From the NCBI RefSeq assembly GCF_003330845.1, contig NZ_CP026121.1:7111501-7175500 (forward strand): DNA of 64,000 bases. The letters run 5' to 3'. Both the position numbers and the translations under genes were made by a program. The notes under the pieces are model-generated. The model did not search any database and was not told where the DNA came from. It saw only the letters and a list, made by a program, of their open reading frames with translations. Shown here piece by piece: positions 18,405-26,387 of this stretch. The stretch comes from Streptomyces sp. Go-475. GTDB taxonomy: Bacteria; Actinomycetota; Actinomycetes; Streptomycetales; Streptomycetaceae. Every line of letters begins with the position of its first letter. Positions within the stretch are counted from its first letter, which is position 1.

Positions 18405-18714
18405 GTCTTCAGGCTGCTGCGGACGGAACCGTTCCGCACCCTGAGCGGGCTGGCCGTCCGGCGGCGCGAGGCTGGGCGCGACAGGACATTCGCGCCGCCG
18501 GACGGGGTCTGGGGGGAGGGGTGGGTCCTGGGACCGCGGCGGGTGCGACGGAGGCCAAAGCGGGCTTCCCTCAGGTCGAGAAGCCGGTCCGGCCTCCTTC
18601 ACCACCGCACTGGCTCGCAACCGCCGCGGTCCGCGCAGCCCTGCCCGCGTCCGTGCCCGGGGCGACCACCCCTCATCCGGGTCGGTCCCGGGCGGTCGGA
18701 CGCGGTCAGGGAGT
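18405..18714. other. intergenic stretch, no gene recognised
   Basis: This 310-bp gap between the catalase stop and the small gene contains no credible coding region on either strand. It holds an imperfect hairpin, GGAGGCC (18550-18556) with GGCCTCC (18591-18597) enclosing GGCTT/AAGCC, which may end the catalase transcript. Confidence 0.5.
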
Positions 18715-20172
18715 TCAGTCCTCGCGCAGGGCGCGGACCGCCTCCTCCACGCGCCGCCCGTAGTCGGGGTCGGCGGCGTGGAAGTGCGCGAGGTTCTTCT
18801 CGATCACGTCGTCGCGGGAGACCTGGGAGAGGCCGCCGGCGATGTTCGCGACCAGGCGGGACTTCTCCTCGGCGGACATCAGCCGGTACAGCTCGCCCGC
18901 CTGGAAGAAGTCGTCGTCCTTGGTGTGGGCAGGGGCCGCGTGGGTGCCCGTGTGGCCGTGCACCGCGAGCGGGGCCGACAGCGGCCGGCCGGTCTCGACC
19001 GGGCCGTCGTAGGAGTTCGGCTCGTAGTTCTTCGCGTACCGGCCCTGCGGGTTGGACGCCATGAGGCCGTCCCGGCCGTAGTTCTCGGCGGTCGTGGCCC
19101 GGGGCGCGTTGACGGCCAACTGCGTGTGGTTGACGCCCAGGCGGTAGCGGTGGGCGTCCGCGTAGGCGAACAGCCGGCCCTGGAGCATCTTGTCGGGCGA
19201 GGGGCCGATGCCCGGCACGAAGTTGTTCGGGGAGAACGCGGCCTGCTCGACCTCGGCGAAGACGTTGTCCGGGTTGCGGTCGAGGACCAGCCGGCCCACG
19301 CGCCGCAGCGGATGGTCGGCGTGCGGCCAGACCTTGGTCAGGTCGAACGGGTTGAAGCGGTAGCCGGCCGCCTCGGACGCCGGCATGAGCTGCACGTACA
19401 GGGTCCAGGACGGGTGCACGCCCCGCTCGATGGCCTGGAGCAGGTCCGTCTGGTGGGAGTTCGGGTCCTTGCCGGCGAGCTCCGCGGCCTGCTCGCTGCT
19501 CAGGCAGCGGATGCCCTGGTTGGTCTTGAAGTGGTACTTGACGAAGAAGGCCTCGCCCGCGCTGTTCGTCCACTGGTAGGTGTGCGAGCCGTAGCCGTTC
19601 ATGTGCCGGTACGAGGCCGGGATGCCGCGGTCGCCCATCAGCCAGGTCACCTGGTGCGTGGCCTCGGGGGAGTGCGCCCAGAAGTCCCAGACGTTGTCCG
19701 GCTCCTGACGGCCCGTGAACGGGTCCCGCTTCTGCGAGTGGATGAAGTCCGGGAACTTGATGGGGTCCTTGATGAAGAACACCGGCGTGTTGTTGCCGAC
19801 GAGGTCGTAATTGCCCTCCTCGGTGTAGAACTTCACCGCGAAACCACGCGGGTCGCGGACCGCGTCCGCGCCGCCCAGCGAGTCGGCCACGGTGGAGAAG
19901 CGGACGAACACCTCGGTGCGCCGGCCGACCGTGGTCAGGAAGTCGGCGTGCGTGAAGTCCGTGACGTCGTCGGTGACTTCGAAGTGGCCGTACCCGCCCG
20001 AGCCGCGGGCGTGCACCACGCGCTCCGGGATGCGCTCGCGGTTGAAGCGCGCGAGCTTCTCCAGCAGATGCTGGTCCTGGAGCAGGAGCGGGCCGCCGAC
20101 GCCGGCGGTGGCGGAGTTCTGGTTGTCGGCGACGGGGGCGCCGGACTCGGTGGTGAGCACGCGCTGCGACAT
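18715..20172 (-). CDS. katA: clade 3 small-subunit haem catalase
   Basis: A 485-residue monofunctional catalase converting hydrogen peroxide to water and oxygen. The distal active-site His54 lies in [16 protein letters not shown], the distal Asn in [12 protein letters not shown], and the proximal haem-ligand Tyr in [14 protein letters not shown]. Length and sequence fit the clade 3 small-subunit group, which also binds NADPH. The ATG at 20172 is preceded by GGAAGG; an in-frame ATG at 20250 would place the start inside the promoter. A strong hairpin separates it from glxR upstream, and it has a near-consensus promoter of its own with an 18-bp element shared with the urate genes, so its role here is probably to remove peroxide made by urate oxidase (inference). 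Confidence 0.96.
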   Translation of the reverse strand: MSQRVLTTESGAPVADNQNSATAGVGGPLLLQDQHLLEKLARFNRERIPERVVHARGSGGYGHFEVTDDVTDFTHADFLTTVGRRTEVFVRFSTVADSLGGADAVRDPRGFAVKFYTEEGNYDLVGNNTPVFFIKDPIKFPDFIHSQKRDPFTGRQEPDNVWDFWAHSPEATHQVTWLMGDRGIPASYRHMNGYGSHTYQWTNSAGEAFFVKYHFKTNQGIRCLSSEQAAELAGKDPNSHQTDLLQAIERGVHPSWTLYVQLMPASEAAGYRFNPFDLTKVWPHADHPLRRVGRLVLDRNPDNVFAEVEQAAFSPNNFVPGIGPSPDKMLQGRLFAYADAHRYRLGVNHTQLAVNAPRATTAENYGRDGLMASNPQGRYAKNYEPNSYDGPVETGRPLSAPLAVHGHTGTHAAPAHTKDDDFFQAGELYRLMSAEEKSRLVANIAGGLSQVSRDDVIEKNLAHFHAADPDYGRRVEEAVRALRED

Positions 20173-20195
20173 CGTGACCTTCCGTACGAGAGGGC

Positions 20196-20215
20196 AGCGG
20201 AAAAGTGTTTCCGCT
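20196..20215. promoter_or_regulatory. perfect inverted repeat in the katA leader
   Basis: AGCGGAAA (20196-20203) and TTTCCGCT (20208-20215) form a perfect 8-bp inverted repeat with a 4-bp spacer, between the katA -10 box and the start codon. It could be an operator or an RNA hairpin in the 5' leader. Confidence 0.55.
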
Positions 20216-20221
20216 TTGTGG

Positions 20222-20262
20222 AGCCTAGGGTCGGGGCGATCGGGCGTCAACAGTTTGTTGAA
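20222..20262 (-). promoter_or_regulatory. katA promoter with palindromic operator shared with the urate operon
   Basis: On the minus strand a -35 TTGACG (20250-20245) and -10 TAGGCT (20227-20222) are separated by 17 bp, a near-consensus housekeeping promoter. Overlapping the -35 is TTCAACAAACTGTTGACG (20262-20245), containing the palindrome TCAACA-AAC-TGTTGA. The identical 18 bp occurs at 36628-36645 in front of the OHCU decarboxylase gene, again over the -35 box. Overlap with -35 suggests repression. Confidence 0.8.
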
Positions 20263-20280
20263 GCGGTGGGCATGGCTGGG

Positions 20281-20339
20281 CCGGGCGGTGCCGCCGCTCT
20301 GGGCGCGACAGGACAGGTGTCAGCGGCGGCACCGCCCGG
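20281..20339 (-). terminator. long hairpin after glxR
   Basis: An 18-bp perfect stem (20281-20298 with 20322-20339) and a 23-nt loop, beginning 18 bp beyond the glxR stop. It separates the hyi-glxR transcript from katA. Confidence 0.8.
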
Positions 20340-20357
20340 GGTTTCGGGGCGCGGGCC

Positions 20358-21251
20358 TCAGACCTGGGCGCCGGACAGCCGCTCCACGGCCCGCAGCAGC
20401 GCCGAGTGGTCGAGGCCGCCGTCGCCCTGCGCGCGCAGGGAGGCGACCAGCTGGGCGACCACGGCGCCGACGGGCAGGGCCGCCCCGACGGTGCGGGCGG
20501 CGTCCGTGACGATGCCCATGTCCTTGTGGTGCAGGTCGATGCGGAAGCCCGGCTTGAAGTCGCGGTTCAGGAAGTTGTCCTTCTTCCGCGTCAGCACGGT
20601 GGAGCCCGCGAGTCCGCCGTTGAGGACGTCCAGGGCCGCCTTCAGGTCCACGCCGGACTTCTCCAGGAAGACCACGGCCTCGGCGCACGCCTGGATGTTC
20701 ACGGCGACGATCAGCTGGTTGGCGGCCTTCACGGTCTGGCCGGAGCCGTGCGGTCCGCACAGCACGATCGTCTTGCCGAGCGCCTCGAAGATCGGCTCGG
20801 CCTGGTCGAAGTCGGCCTGCTCGCCGCCGACCATGATGGACAGCACGGCCTCGATGGCGCCGGCCTCACCGCCGGACACCGGGGCGTCCAGCACGCGGAT
20901 GCCCTTGTCCTTGGCGGCCTTCGCCAGGTCGACCGAGGTCTGCGGGGTGATCGAGGACATGTCGATCAGCAGCGCGCCCGGCCGCGCGTTCTCCAGGATG
21001 CCGTCGGGGCCGTACGCGATGGCCTCGACCTGCGGCGAGGCCGGGACCATCGTGATGACGACGTCGGCGTCCCGCACGGCCTCGGCGATCGAGCCGGCCA
21101 CCGTGCCGCCGGCGGCGGCCAGCCGGTCCAGCTTCTCCTGCTCCAGCGTGAAGCCGGTGACGTCGTAACCCGCCTTGATCAGGTTCTCGGACATGGGGGA
21201 GCCCATGATGCCGAGGCCGATCCAGGCGATCTTGGGGAGGGAGTTGCTCAT
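20358..21251 (-). CDS. glxR: 2-hydroxy-3-oxopropionate (tartronate semialdehyde) reductase
   Basis: A 297-residue beta-hydroxyacid dehydrogenase that reduces tartronate semialdehyde to D-glycerate with NAD(P)H. The N-terminal Rossmann motif is WIGLGIMGSPMSENLIKAG (about 10-28). The substrate signature DAPVSGGEAGA is near residue 122-132, and the catalytic Lys region GQTVKAANQLIVA is near 168-180. The all-alpha C-terminal domain follows. It lies 25 bp after hyi, on the same strand, so hyi-glxR form an operon. With Gcl it completes the glycerate pathway from glyoxylate. Confidence 0.95.
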   Translation of the reverse strand: MSNSLPKIAWIGLGIMGSPMSENLIKAGYDVTGFTLEQEKLDRLAAAGGTVAGSIAEAVRDADVVITMVPASPQVEAIAYGPDGILENARPGALLIDMSSITPQTSVDLAKAAKDKGIRVLDAPVSGGEAGAIEAVLSIMVGGEQADFDQAEPIFEALGKTIVLCGPHGSGQTVKAANQLIVAVNIQACAEAVVFLEKSGVDLKAALDVLNGGLAGSTVLTRKKDNFLNRDFKPGFRIDLHHKDMGIVTDAARTVGAALPVGAVVAQLVASLRAQGDGGLDHSALLRAVERLSGAQV

Positions 21252-21276
21252 GATGGGGTGCCTTTCGGTACGGGGG

Positions 21277-22098
21277 TCAGCGGGGCAGCCAGTCGAAGGC
21301 CTCGGCGCTCGGGCGGTCGCCCGGCTTGTACTCGAGGCCGACCCAGCCGTCGTAACCCGCCTTCGCCAGCTGGTCGAGGAGGTCTTCGAGGGGCAGCGAG
21401 CCCGTGCCCGGCGCGCCGCGGCCCGGGTTGTCGGCGATCTGGACGTGGCCGGTCTGCGCGGCGTACCGCTCGATCACCGCCGGGAGGTCCTCGCCGTTCA
21501 TGGACAGGTGGTAGAGGTCCATGAGGAAGCGGGCGTTGCCCAGCCCCGTCGCCTCGTTGACCTTGTCGACGACGCCCACGGCCGCCGGGGCCGACACCAG
21601 CGGGTACAGCGGTGACTCGGGCTTGTTCAGCGCCTCGATCAGCAGGACCGCGCCGATCCGGTCGGCCGCCCGCGCCGCCAGGACCAGGTTCTCCAGCGCG
21701 AGGGCGTCCTGCTCGGCCGGGTCCACGCCCTCGAGGCGGTTGCCGTACAGGGCGTTGAGCGCCGTGCAGCCCAGGGAGGCCGCGAAGTCGGCGGCCACGT
21801 CGATGTTGGCGCGGAACCGCTCCGACTCCTCGCCGGGGACCGACAGGGCGCCGCGGTCCGGGCCGGGGAGCTGCCCGGCGTAGAAGTTCAGGCCGGTGAG
21901 CTGTACGCCCGCGTCCTCGATCGCCTGCTTCAGGGAGTCGAGCTCGGACCGGTCGGGCGTGGGCGAGTCGACCCAGGGCCACCACAGCTCGACCGCGGTG
22001 AAGCCGGCCGCGGCGGCGGCCGCCGGGCGCTCCAGGAGCGGGAGTTCCGTGAAGAGGATCGACAGGTTGACGTTGAAGCGCTGGTCTGCGAATCCCAT
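21277..22098 (-). CDS. hyi: hydroxypyruvate isomerase
   Basis: A 273-residue TIM-barrel of the AP-endonuclease-2-like family, interconverting hydroxypyruvate and tartronate semialdehyde. Typical Hyi features are FNVNLSILFTELPLLERPAAAAAAGFTAVELWWPW at the start, LNALYGNR, LLIEALN (metal-binding Glu), LMDLYHLSMNGED (metal-binding Asp) and HVQIADNPGRGAPGTG. The ATG at 22098 follows AGGAAGGGAG; longer in-frame starts lie across the operator region and lack a ribosome site. It is the first gene of the hyi-glxR unit. Confidence 0.94.
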   Translation of the reverse strand: MGFADQRFNVNLSILFTELPLLERPAAAAAAGFTAVELWWPWVDSPTPDRSELDSLKQAIEDAGVQLTGLNFYAGQLPGPDRGALSVPGEESERFRANIDVAADFAASLGCTALNALYGNRLEGVDPAEQDALALENLVLAARAADRIGAVLLIEALNKPESPLYPLVSAPAAVGVVDKVNEATGLGNARFLMDLYHLSMNGEDLPAVIERYAAQTGHVQIADNPGRGAPGTGSLPLEDLLDQLAKAGYDGWVGLEYKPGDRPSAEAFDWLPR

Positions 22099-22143
22099 CG
22101 GGGGTGGCGCTCCCTTCCTGGTGGCTCGGCAAGTCCGACGTAA

Positions 22144-22179
22144 TTCCACATTGCGGAATCATGTTTCTGCGTAATGGAA
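22144..22179. promoter_or_regulatory. paired 15-bp operator-like sites upstream of hyi
   Basis: Read toward hyi, the distal site is TTCCATTACGCAGAA (22179-22165) and the proximal site TTCCGCAATGTGGAA (22158-22144), centres 21 bp apart, the proximal one 46 bp before the start. They match the gcl pair in sequence, order and spacing: both distal copies end in AGAA and both proximal copies in GGAA. The proximal one is part of a longer ATTCC-N7-GGAAT palindrome. AllR (IclR family) is the best candidate regulator. Confidence 0.72.
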
Positions 22180-22219
22180 GATTGCCTGTGGCTGGGAAGG
22201 ACTGTCAAGAGCACACGCG

Positions 22220-22244
22220 AAAAAGCGCCCCCGCGCGGGGGCGC
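22220..22244 (-). terminator. rho-independent terminator of the mce operon
   Basis: GCGCCCCCGC followed immediately by its complement GCGGGGGCGC (22225-22244) and, on the minus strand, a run of five T (22224-22220). It lies 22 bp after the last gene of the mce operon. Confidence 0.85.
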
Positions 22245-22266
22245 GGGGGCGCAGCGGCAGGAGAGG

Positions 22267-23112
22267 TCACAGGGCGTCGACGGCGCTCACCTTCCAGCCC
22301 TCGGAGGTGCGGGTCAGTGTCATGCGCACCCGGTTCAGGTCCACCCGGGACCCCGTGACCTGGGTGCTCCGGGTGACCTGGTTGACGAAGAGCAGGACGA
22401 CGGCCCGGTCCGCCGAGGCCGACACGACGGAGGCCGCCGGGTCGCCGCCGCCCGCCGGTTCCGCGACCGTCGCCTTCACCACCCCGTGGTACTTCCGCGC
22501 CGTCGGCCCGACCACCGCCTTGGTCGTCCTGCGGTACTCCTCGGCGAACGTCCCGGTCAGATGGGTCCGCGCCCGGGCGAAGTCGCGCTCCAGACGCCGG
22601 TAGTCGTACGACAGGACGACCGGTGCCGCCGTCCGGGCCGCCGCGAGGGCCTGCTGCCGGGCCTGCCCGGCCTGCCGTCCGTCCAGGTACTGCCGCCCGA
22701 GCACGGCGCCCGCGACGAGACCGGCCAGGAGCAGGAGGGCGAGGGCGAGGGGGAGCGGCCTCCGCCACGGGCGCGGCGTTCGCACGGCCGTGTCGCCCGC
22801 GTCGGCCGCGTCGGCGGGCTCGGTCGGTTGGGCGGGCTCGGCGGGCCCGGCCGGTTCGGCGGGCTCGGCCGGTGCGGCCGCCGCCACGGCCTCGGCGAAC
22901 TCGGGCGACGGCTCGGGTGGGTCGTCCCAGCCGTCGCCCGGCGCCTCGACGAGCAGGGTGCGCCCGGACGGCTGCCGCTCCGGCACCACGCGCTCGGTAC
23001 GTTCCGTCGGCTCGCCGCGCTGTGTGCGCTTGGCCGCCGCGCGGGCGGCCGCGGTCAGGGTGCGGCGGGCGGGGGAGCCGGCGCCGCGGCCTCGGGTGGT
23101 CGGATTCGCCAC
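22267..23112 (-). CDS. Mce-associated membrane protein (Mam-like), distal
   Basis: A 281-residue protein with a long cytoplasmic N-terminal region (1-118) that has an Ala/Glu/Pro repeat tract (PAEPAEPAGPAEPAQP), one transmembrane helix (about 122-142, LPLALALLLLAGLVAGAVLG) and an extracytoplasmic domain of about 135 residues. The outer domain has the pattern of Mce-associated proteins: a helix AARTAAPVVLSYDYRRLERDFA, LTGTFAEEYRR, then a beta sheet ending RVRMTLTRTSEGWKVSAVDAL. In mycobacteria such Mam proteins stabilise Mce complexes. It is the last gene of the operon, 37 bp after the other Mam-like gene. Confidence 0.82.
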   Translation of the reverse strand: MANPTTRGRGAGSPARRTLTAAARAAAKRTQRGEPTERTERVVPERQPSGRTLLVEAPGDGWDDPPEPSPEFAEAVAAAAPAEPAEPAGPAEPAQPTEPADAADAGDTAVRTPRPWRRPLPLALALLLLAGLVAGAVLGRQYLDGRQAGQARQQALAAARTAAPVVLSYDYRRLERDFARARTHLTGTFAEEYRRTTKAVVGPTARKYHGVVKATVAEPAGGGDPAASVVSASADRAVVLLFVNQVTRSTQVTGSRVDLNRVRMTLTRTSEGWKVSAVDAL

Positions 23113-23149
23113 GGTCTGTCTCCTCGGTGCCTCGATGCGGGACGGGTGG

Positions 23150-23767
23150 TCAGCCGACGAACTCGACGTCGGAGGTCAGCCAGCGGCCGCCCTCCAGGAC
23201 GAGGTCGAGCTGCAGCCGGTACGTGCGTGCCTCCCCCTTGGGCACGGCGGTGTTGGTCACCTTGCTGTCGGCGACCACCAGGATCCGTGCCGTCCGCGCG
23301 TCGGACCGCACCAGGCCCGCCTCGAGGACCTGGCCCTCGGACACCGACCTGTTCTGCGCGACGAGTTCGGTCAGCTCCCGGGTCTGCGCGGCGAACTGCT
23401 TCCTGAAGTCGCCGGTGGCGCCCCTCAGCACGTTGCCGCTGTCGCGGTCGTAGTGCCGGTAGTCGAGCGAGGTGAAGTTCAGCGCCGACTGCCGGGCCGC
23501 CGCCAGGATGTCCTGGCGGCGCTGCTCGGCCGCGCGCTGCTCGTGCACCTGGAAGCCCAGCCAGAGGGCCGACGCCGTGGTCACGACCGTCGCCGCGGCG
23601 AGCCCCGCCGACAGCGCCCGCCGGCGGCCGGCCGCCGGCGCGGCGCGATCCCCGGCCTGCCCAGCCGTGGGGCGGCGGGTGTCCGCCCGCCCGGCGATCA
23701 GCCGCCGCAGCGGTCGCACGGCCCGCGTGAGCGGGCCGCCGGTCAGCGGGCGCGGGCCCCCGCTCAT
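23150..23767 (-). CDS. Mce-associated membrane protein (Mam-like), proximal
   Basis: A 205-residue relative of the downstream protein. It has a basic cytoplasmic N terminus (1-55), a transmembrane helix (about 58-78, ALSAGLAAATVVTTASALWLGF) and an outer domain with AARQSALNFTSLDYRHYDRDSGNVLRGATGDFRKQF and a C-terminal sheet RTYRLQLDLVLEGGRWLTSDVEFVG. The shared LDYR-hYDRD/LSYDYRRLERD core shows both Mam genes are paralogues. The ATG at 23767 overlaps the mceF stop (ATGA), which fixes the start; an upstream in-frame ATG at 23797 is less likely. Confidence 0.8.
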   Translation of the reverse strand: MSGGPRPLTGGPLTRAVRPLRRLIAGRADTRRPTAGQAGDRAAPAAGRRRALSAGLAAATVVTTASALWLGFQVHEQRAAEQRRQDILAAARQSALNFTSLDYRHYDRDSGNVLRGATGDFRKQFAAQTRELTELVAQNRSVSEGQVLEAGLVRSDARTARILVVADSKVTNTAVPKGEARTYRLQLDLVLEGGRWLTSDVEFVG

Positions 23768-25038
23768 GCCATCGGTCCGACGAGCAGCCATTGCCACGAG
23801 TCCTTTCCGAACACGGTCTGTTCGCCGCCCGTCGAGCCGATCTCGACGGGCGTTCCGTCCGGGCCGGTGGCGGTGCCGGTCTCCGGGTCGTACGGGGCGA
23901 CGTACGCCGCCCGGTCGGCGCCGCCGGAACGGCCGGAGGCGCCGGGGGCGTTCTGGGCGCCGCGCACCGAGGTGTCGCTGCCGCGCGGGGCGGTGCAGCG
24001 GGCGTCGGTGTTCGCCGGGCGCGTGCTGGTGTCGGCGGGGTCGCGCCGCCGCGTGTCGTACCCCTGGGTACAGGCCGGTGGGTCGTCGGCGCCCAGGACC
24101 AGACCGAAGTGGGTGGTCCCGTCGCCGGGAACGACGGTGTGGCTGCCCGCGACCACCACCGGGAAGGTGACCAGGGCCTGCTCCACGCCGGGCAGCCGGG
24201 CCAGCGTGACCTGGCCGCCGCTGATGAGGTTGGCCAGCAGCACCGGCAGGTCCGGCCGGAGCGACTTCAGCAGCGAGTTGACCTCCGTTCCGGCGGGCGG
24301 CGTGTTGCCGATCAGCCGGCGCAGGTCCCCGTCGCTCGACTTCAACTGCGCGGTGAGCGCGGCCAGATCACGGGAGAACGACTTGATGGACGAGCCCTGG
24401 TCGGCCTGCGTCCTGAGGACCCTGCGCGAGTCCTCGATGAGCGAGATCGTCTCCGGGAGGGAGTCGGACGCCGACTCGACGAGCGCGTTGCCCGAGTCCA
24501 CCAGCCGGCTCAGCCGCGGCCCCGTCCCCGCGAAGGCCTCGCCCAGCTCGTCGACGGTGACCCGCAGATCGTCCTTGCCGACGGAGTTCACCAGCCGGTC
24601 CAGGCTGACGACCATGTCCGTGACGGGCAGCGGGACACGGGTGCGGTCGCGCGGGATCGTACTGCCGTCCAGCAGGTACGGGCCGTCCGTGCGGCGCGGT
24701 TGCAGGTCGACGTACTGCTCGCCCACCGCCGAGCGGTTCGCCACCACCGCCAGCGTGTCCGAGGGGATGCGCGGCGCGCCGTCCTCGATGTCCAGGGCCA
24801 CCGACACACCGGAGCCGGACAGCCGCAGCTCGCCCACGCGGCCCACCGGCACGCCCCGGTAGGTGACCTCGGCGCCGGAGAAGATGCCGCCGGAGTCGGC
24901 GAAGTCGGCCCGCACGGTGTAGCCCCGGTCGAGCAGGCCGTCCACCAGGCCGGTGTACTCGGCGCCGACGTACGACACGCCGACGGCGGTGACGGCGGCG
25001 AAGGCGAGCAGCTGGACCTTGACCGTACGCGTGATCAC
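23764..25038 (-). CDS. mceF: MCE-family substrate-binding protein, MceF position
   Basis: A 424-residue MCE/MlaD protein. One N-terminal membrane helix (VKVQLLAFAAVTAVGVSYVG, about 6-25) anchors the MCE domain (about 35-115: YTVRADFADSGGIFSGAEVTYRGVPVGRVGELRL...), followed by a long helical region that would form the barrel or needle, and a Pro/Gly/Ser-rich tail. MCE proteins form hexameric tubes carrying lipids across the periplasm-like space. The GTG at 25038 overlaps the mceE stop (GTGA). The C-terminal CTQGYDTRRR segment with a lone Cys pair is typical of the F subunit. Confidence 0.9.
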   Translation of the reverse strand: MITRTVKVQLLAFAAVTAVGVSYVGAEYTGLVDGLLDRGYTVRADFADSGGIFSGAEVTYRGVPVGRVGELRLSGSGVSVALDIEDGAPRIPSDTLAVVANRSAVGEQYVDLQPRRTDGPYLLDGSTIPRDRTRVPLPVTDMVVSLDRLVNSVGKDDLRVTVDELGEAFAGTGPRLSRLVDSGNALVESASDSLPETISLIEDSRRVLRTQADQGSSIKSFSRDLAALTAQLKSSDGDLRRLIGNTPPAGTEVNSLLKSLRPDLPVLLANLISGGQVTLARLPGVEQALVTFPVVVAGSHTVVPGDGTTHFGLVLGADDPPACTQGYDTRRRDPADTSTRPANTDARCTAPRGSDTSVRGAQNAPGASGRSGGADRAAYVAPYDPETGTATGPDGTPVEIGSTGGEQTVFGKDSWQWLLVGPMA

Positions 25039-26387
25039 GGCTGTATCCCCTTCAGCAGCAGCTCCGCCAGATCGAGGTCGATCCCCGGCGGAAGGCGGTG
25101 GGAGCCGGCCGGAGGGCCGTAGGCCGCGGTGCACACCGGCGGGCACAGCGGACCGCCGTCCGAGGGGGACGTGGGGGCCGGGGGCTCGACGGGCGTGTCC
25201 GGCAGGTCCGGCGTGCCCGGCACGCTCGGTGCCGGGAGCGGCGGCACGTCCGGGAGCTCGGGCGGGCTCGGCACCTCGGGCAGGTCCGGCGCCTGAGGCC
25301 TACCGGAGCCGCCCTTGCCGCCAGGCTTCTCGGTGAGGTTGCCGTAGATGCCCGCCAGGTCCAGGTCGGCGGTCACCCTGAGGTTCACGTAGTCGCCCTT
25401 GACGGCGTCCACCGCGTTGCGCGGGAACGGGTAGGTCGTCAGCAGTTCGAGGGAGTTGGGCAGGTCGTCGCCCGCCTTGTTCAGCTGTTGCAGGATCGGG
25501 CGGAGCCGCTTCAGGTTCGCGACCGTGTCGTCCCGCGAGGCGTTGACCACCTTCGTGCCCGTCTTGCCGAGCTGGGACAGGGCGGTGAGCATCTTCGTCA
25601 GGTCGCGCCGCTGGTCGGCGAGGACCTTCAGCGCGGGCGGCATGGTGTCGACGGCCGTGGCGATGGTCCTCTTCTCCTTGGCGAGGCGCTTGGCCAGCCG
25701 GTCGATGCCCTTGAGCGCCCGGACGATGTCCGCGCGCTGGTCGTCCAGGCCGCCGATGAACGTGTTCAGCTCCTTGAGCAGCGACCTGACCCGGTTCTCA
25801 CGGCCCTCCAGGGCCTTGTTGAGCTCCACGGTGATCGTCTTGAGCTGGGCGACCCCGCCGCCGTTGAGGAGGGCGGAGAGGGCGGACAGCACTTCCTCGA
25901 CCTCCGCGTTGCGGCCGCTGCGGGACAGCGGGATCAGGTCGCCGTCGCCGAGCCGGCCCACGGGGGCGGCGCCCGGCGGGGCGGACAGCGCCACGTACTT
26001 CTCGCCGAGCATGCTGGTCTGCCGCAGCTCGGCGACCGCGTTGCCGGGCAGCTTCACATGGTCGGCGACCCGCAGCCGGACCCGGGCGTGCCAGCCGTCC
26101 AGCTCGACCTTCTCGACGGCGCCCACCGTGACCTCGTCGACCTTGACCGCGGACCGCGGCACCAGGTCCAGGACGTCCCGGAACTCGACCGTGACGTGGT
26201 AGGCACGGCCGTCCGCGGCGGCGCCGCCGGGCAGCGGCACGTCGTACCAGCCGTTGAACCCGCAGCCGGTCAGCAGCAGCGCACCGGCCGCCGTCCACAC
26301 GACCGGCCGGACCATGCGCGGAGCGCTCCGCGACCCGCCTATGGGCGACCTGCCTATGCGCGACGTACTCATCCGCGGCGTGCTCAT
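25035..26387 (-). CDS. mceE: MCE-family lipoprotein, MceE position (Lpr)
   Basis: A 450-residue MCE lipoprotein. The signal peptide ends in a lipobox LLLTGCGF, so the mature protein is lipidated at that Cys. This is the known feature of the E subunit in mce operons. The MCE domain follows (YHVTVEFRDVLDLVPRSAVKVDEVTVGAVEKVEL), then alpha-helical repeats, then a Pro/Asp/Leu-rich tail (LPEVPSPPELPDVPPLPAPSVP). The ATG at 26387 overlaps the mceD stop (ATGA); a further ATG a few codons on is also possible, since the first residues repeat MSTPRMSTSRIGRSPIG. Confidence 0.9.
   Translation of the reverse strand: MSTPRMSTSRIGRSPIGGSRSAPRMVRPVVWTAAGALLLTGCGFNGWYDVPLPGGAAADGRAYHVTVEFRDVLDLVPRSAVKVDEVTVGAVEKVELDGWHARVRLRVADHVKLPGNAVAELRQTSMLGEKYVALSAPPGAAPVGRLGDGDLIPLSRSGRNAEVEEVLSALSALLNGGGVAQLKTITVELNKALEGRENRVRSLLKELNTFIGGLDDQRADIVRALKGIDRLAKRLAKEKRTIATAVDTMPPALKVLADQRRDLTKMLTALSQLGKTGTKVVNASRDDTVANLKRLRPILQQLNKAGDDLPNSLELLTTYPFPRNAVDAVKGDYVNLRVTADLDLAGIYGNLTEKPGGKGGSGRPQAPDLPEVPSPPELPDVPPLPAPSVPGTPDLPDTPVEPPAPTSPSDGGPLCPPVCTAAYGPPAGSHRLPPGIDLDLAELLLKGIQP

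Noticed and set aside
20172..20250. Upstream ATG at 20250 for catalase
   Set aside because: It would put the promoter and operator inside the coding region and has no ribosome site; [10 protein letters not shown] at 20172 has GGAAGG.
18715..22098. katA as the third gene of the hyi-glxR operon
   Set aside because: A strong hairpin follows glxR and a near-consensus promoter with its own operator precedes katA.
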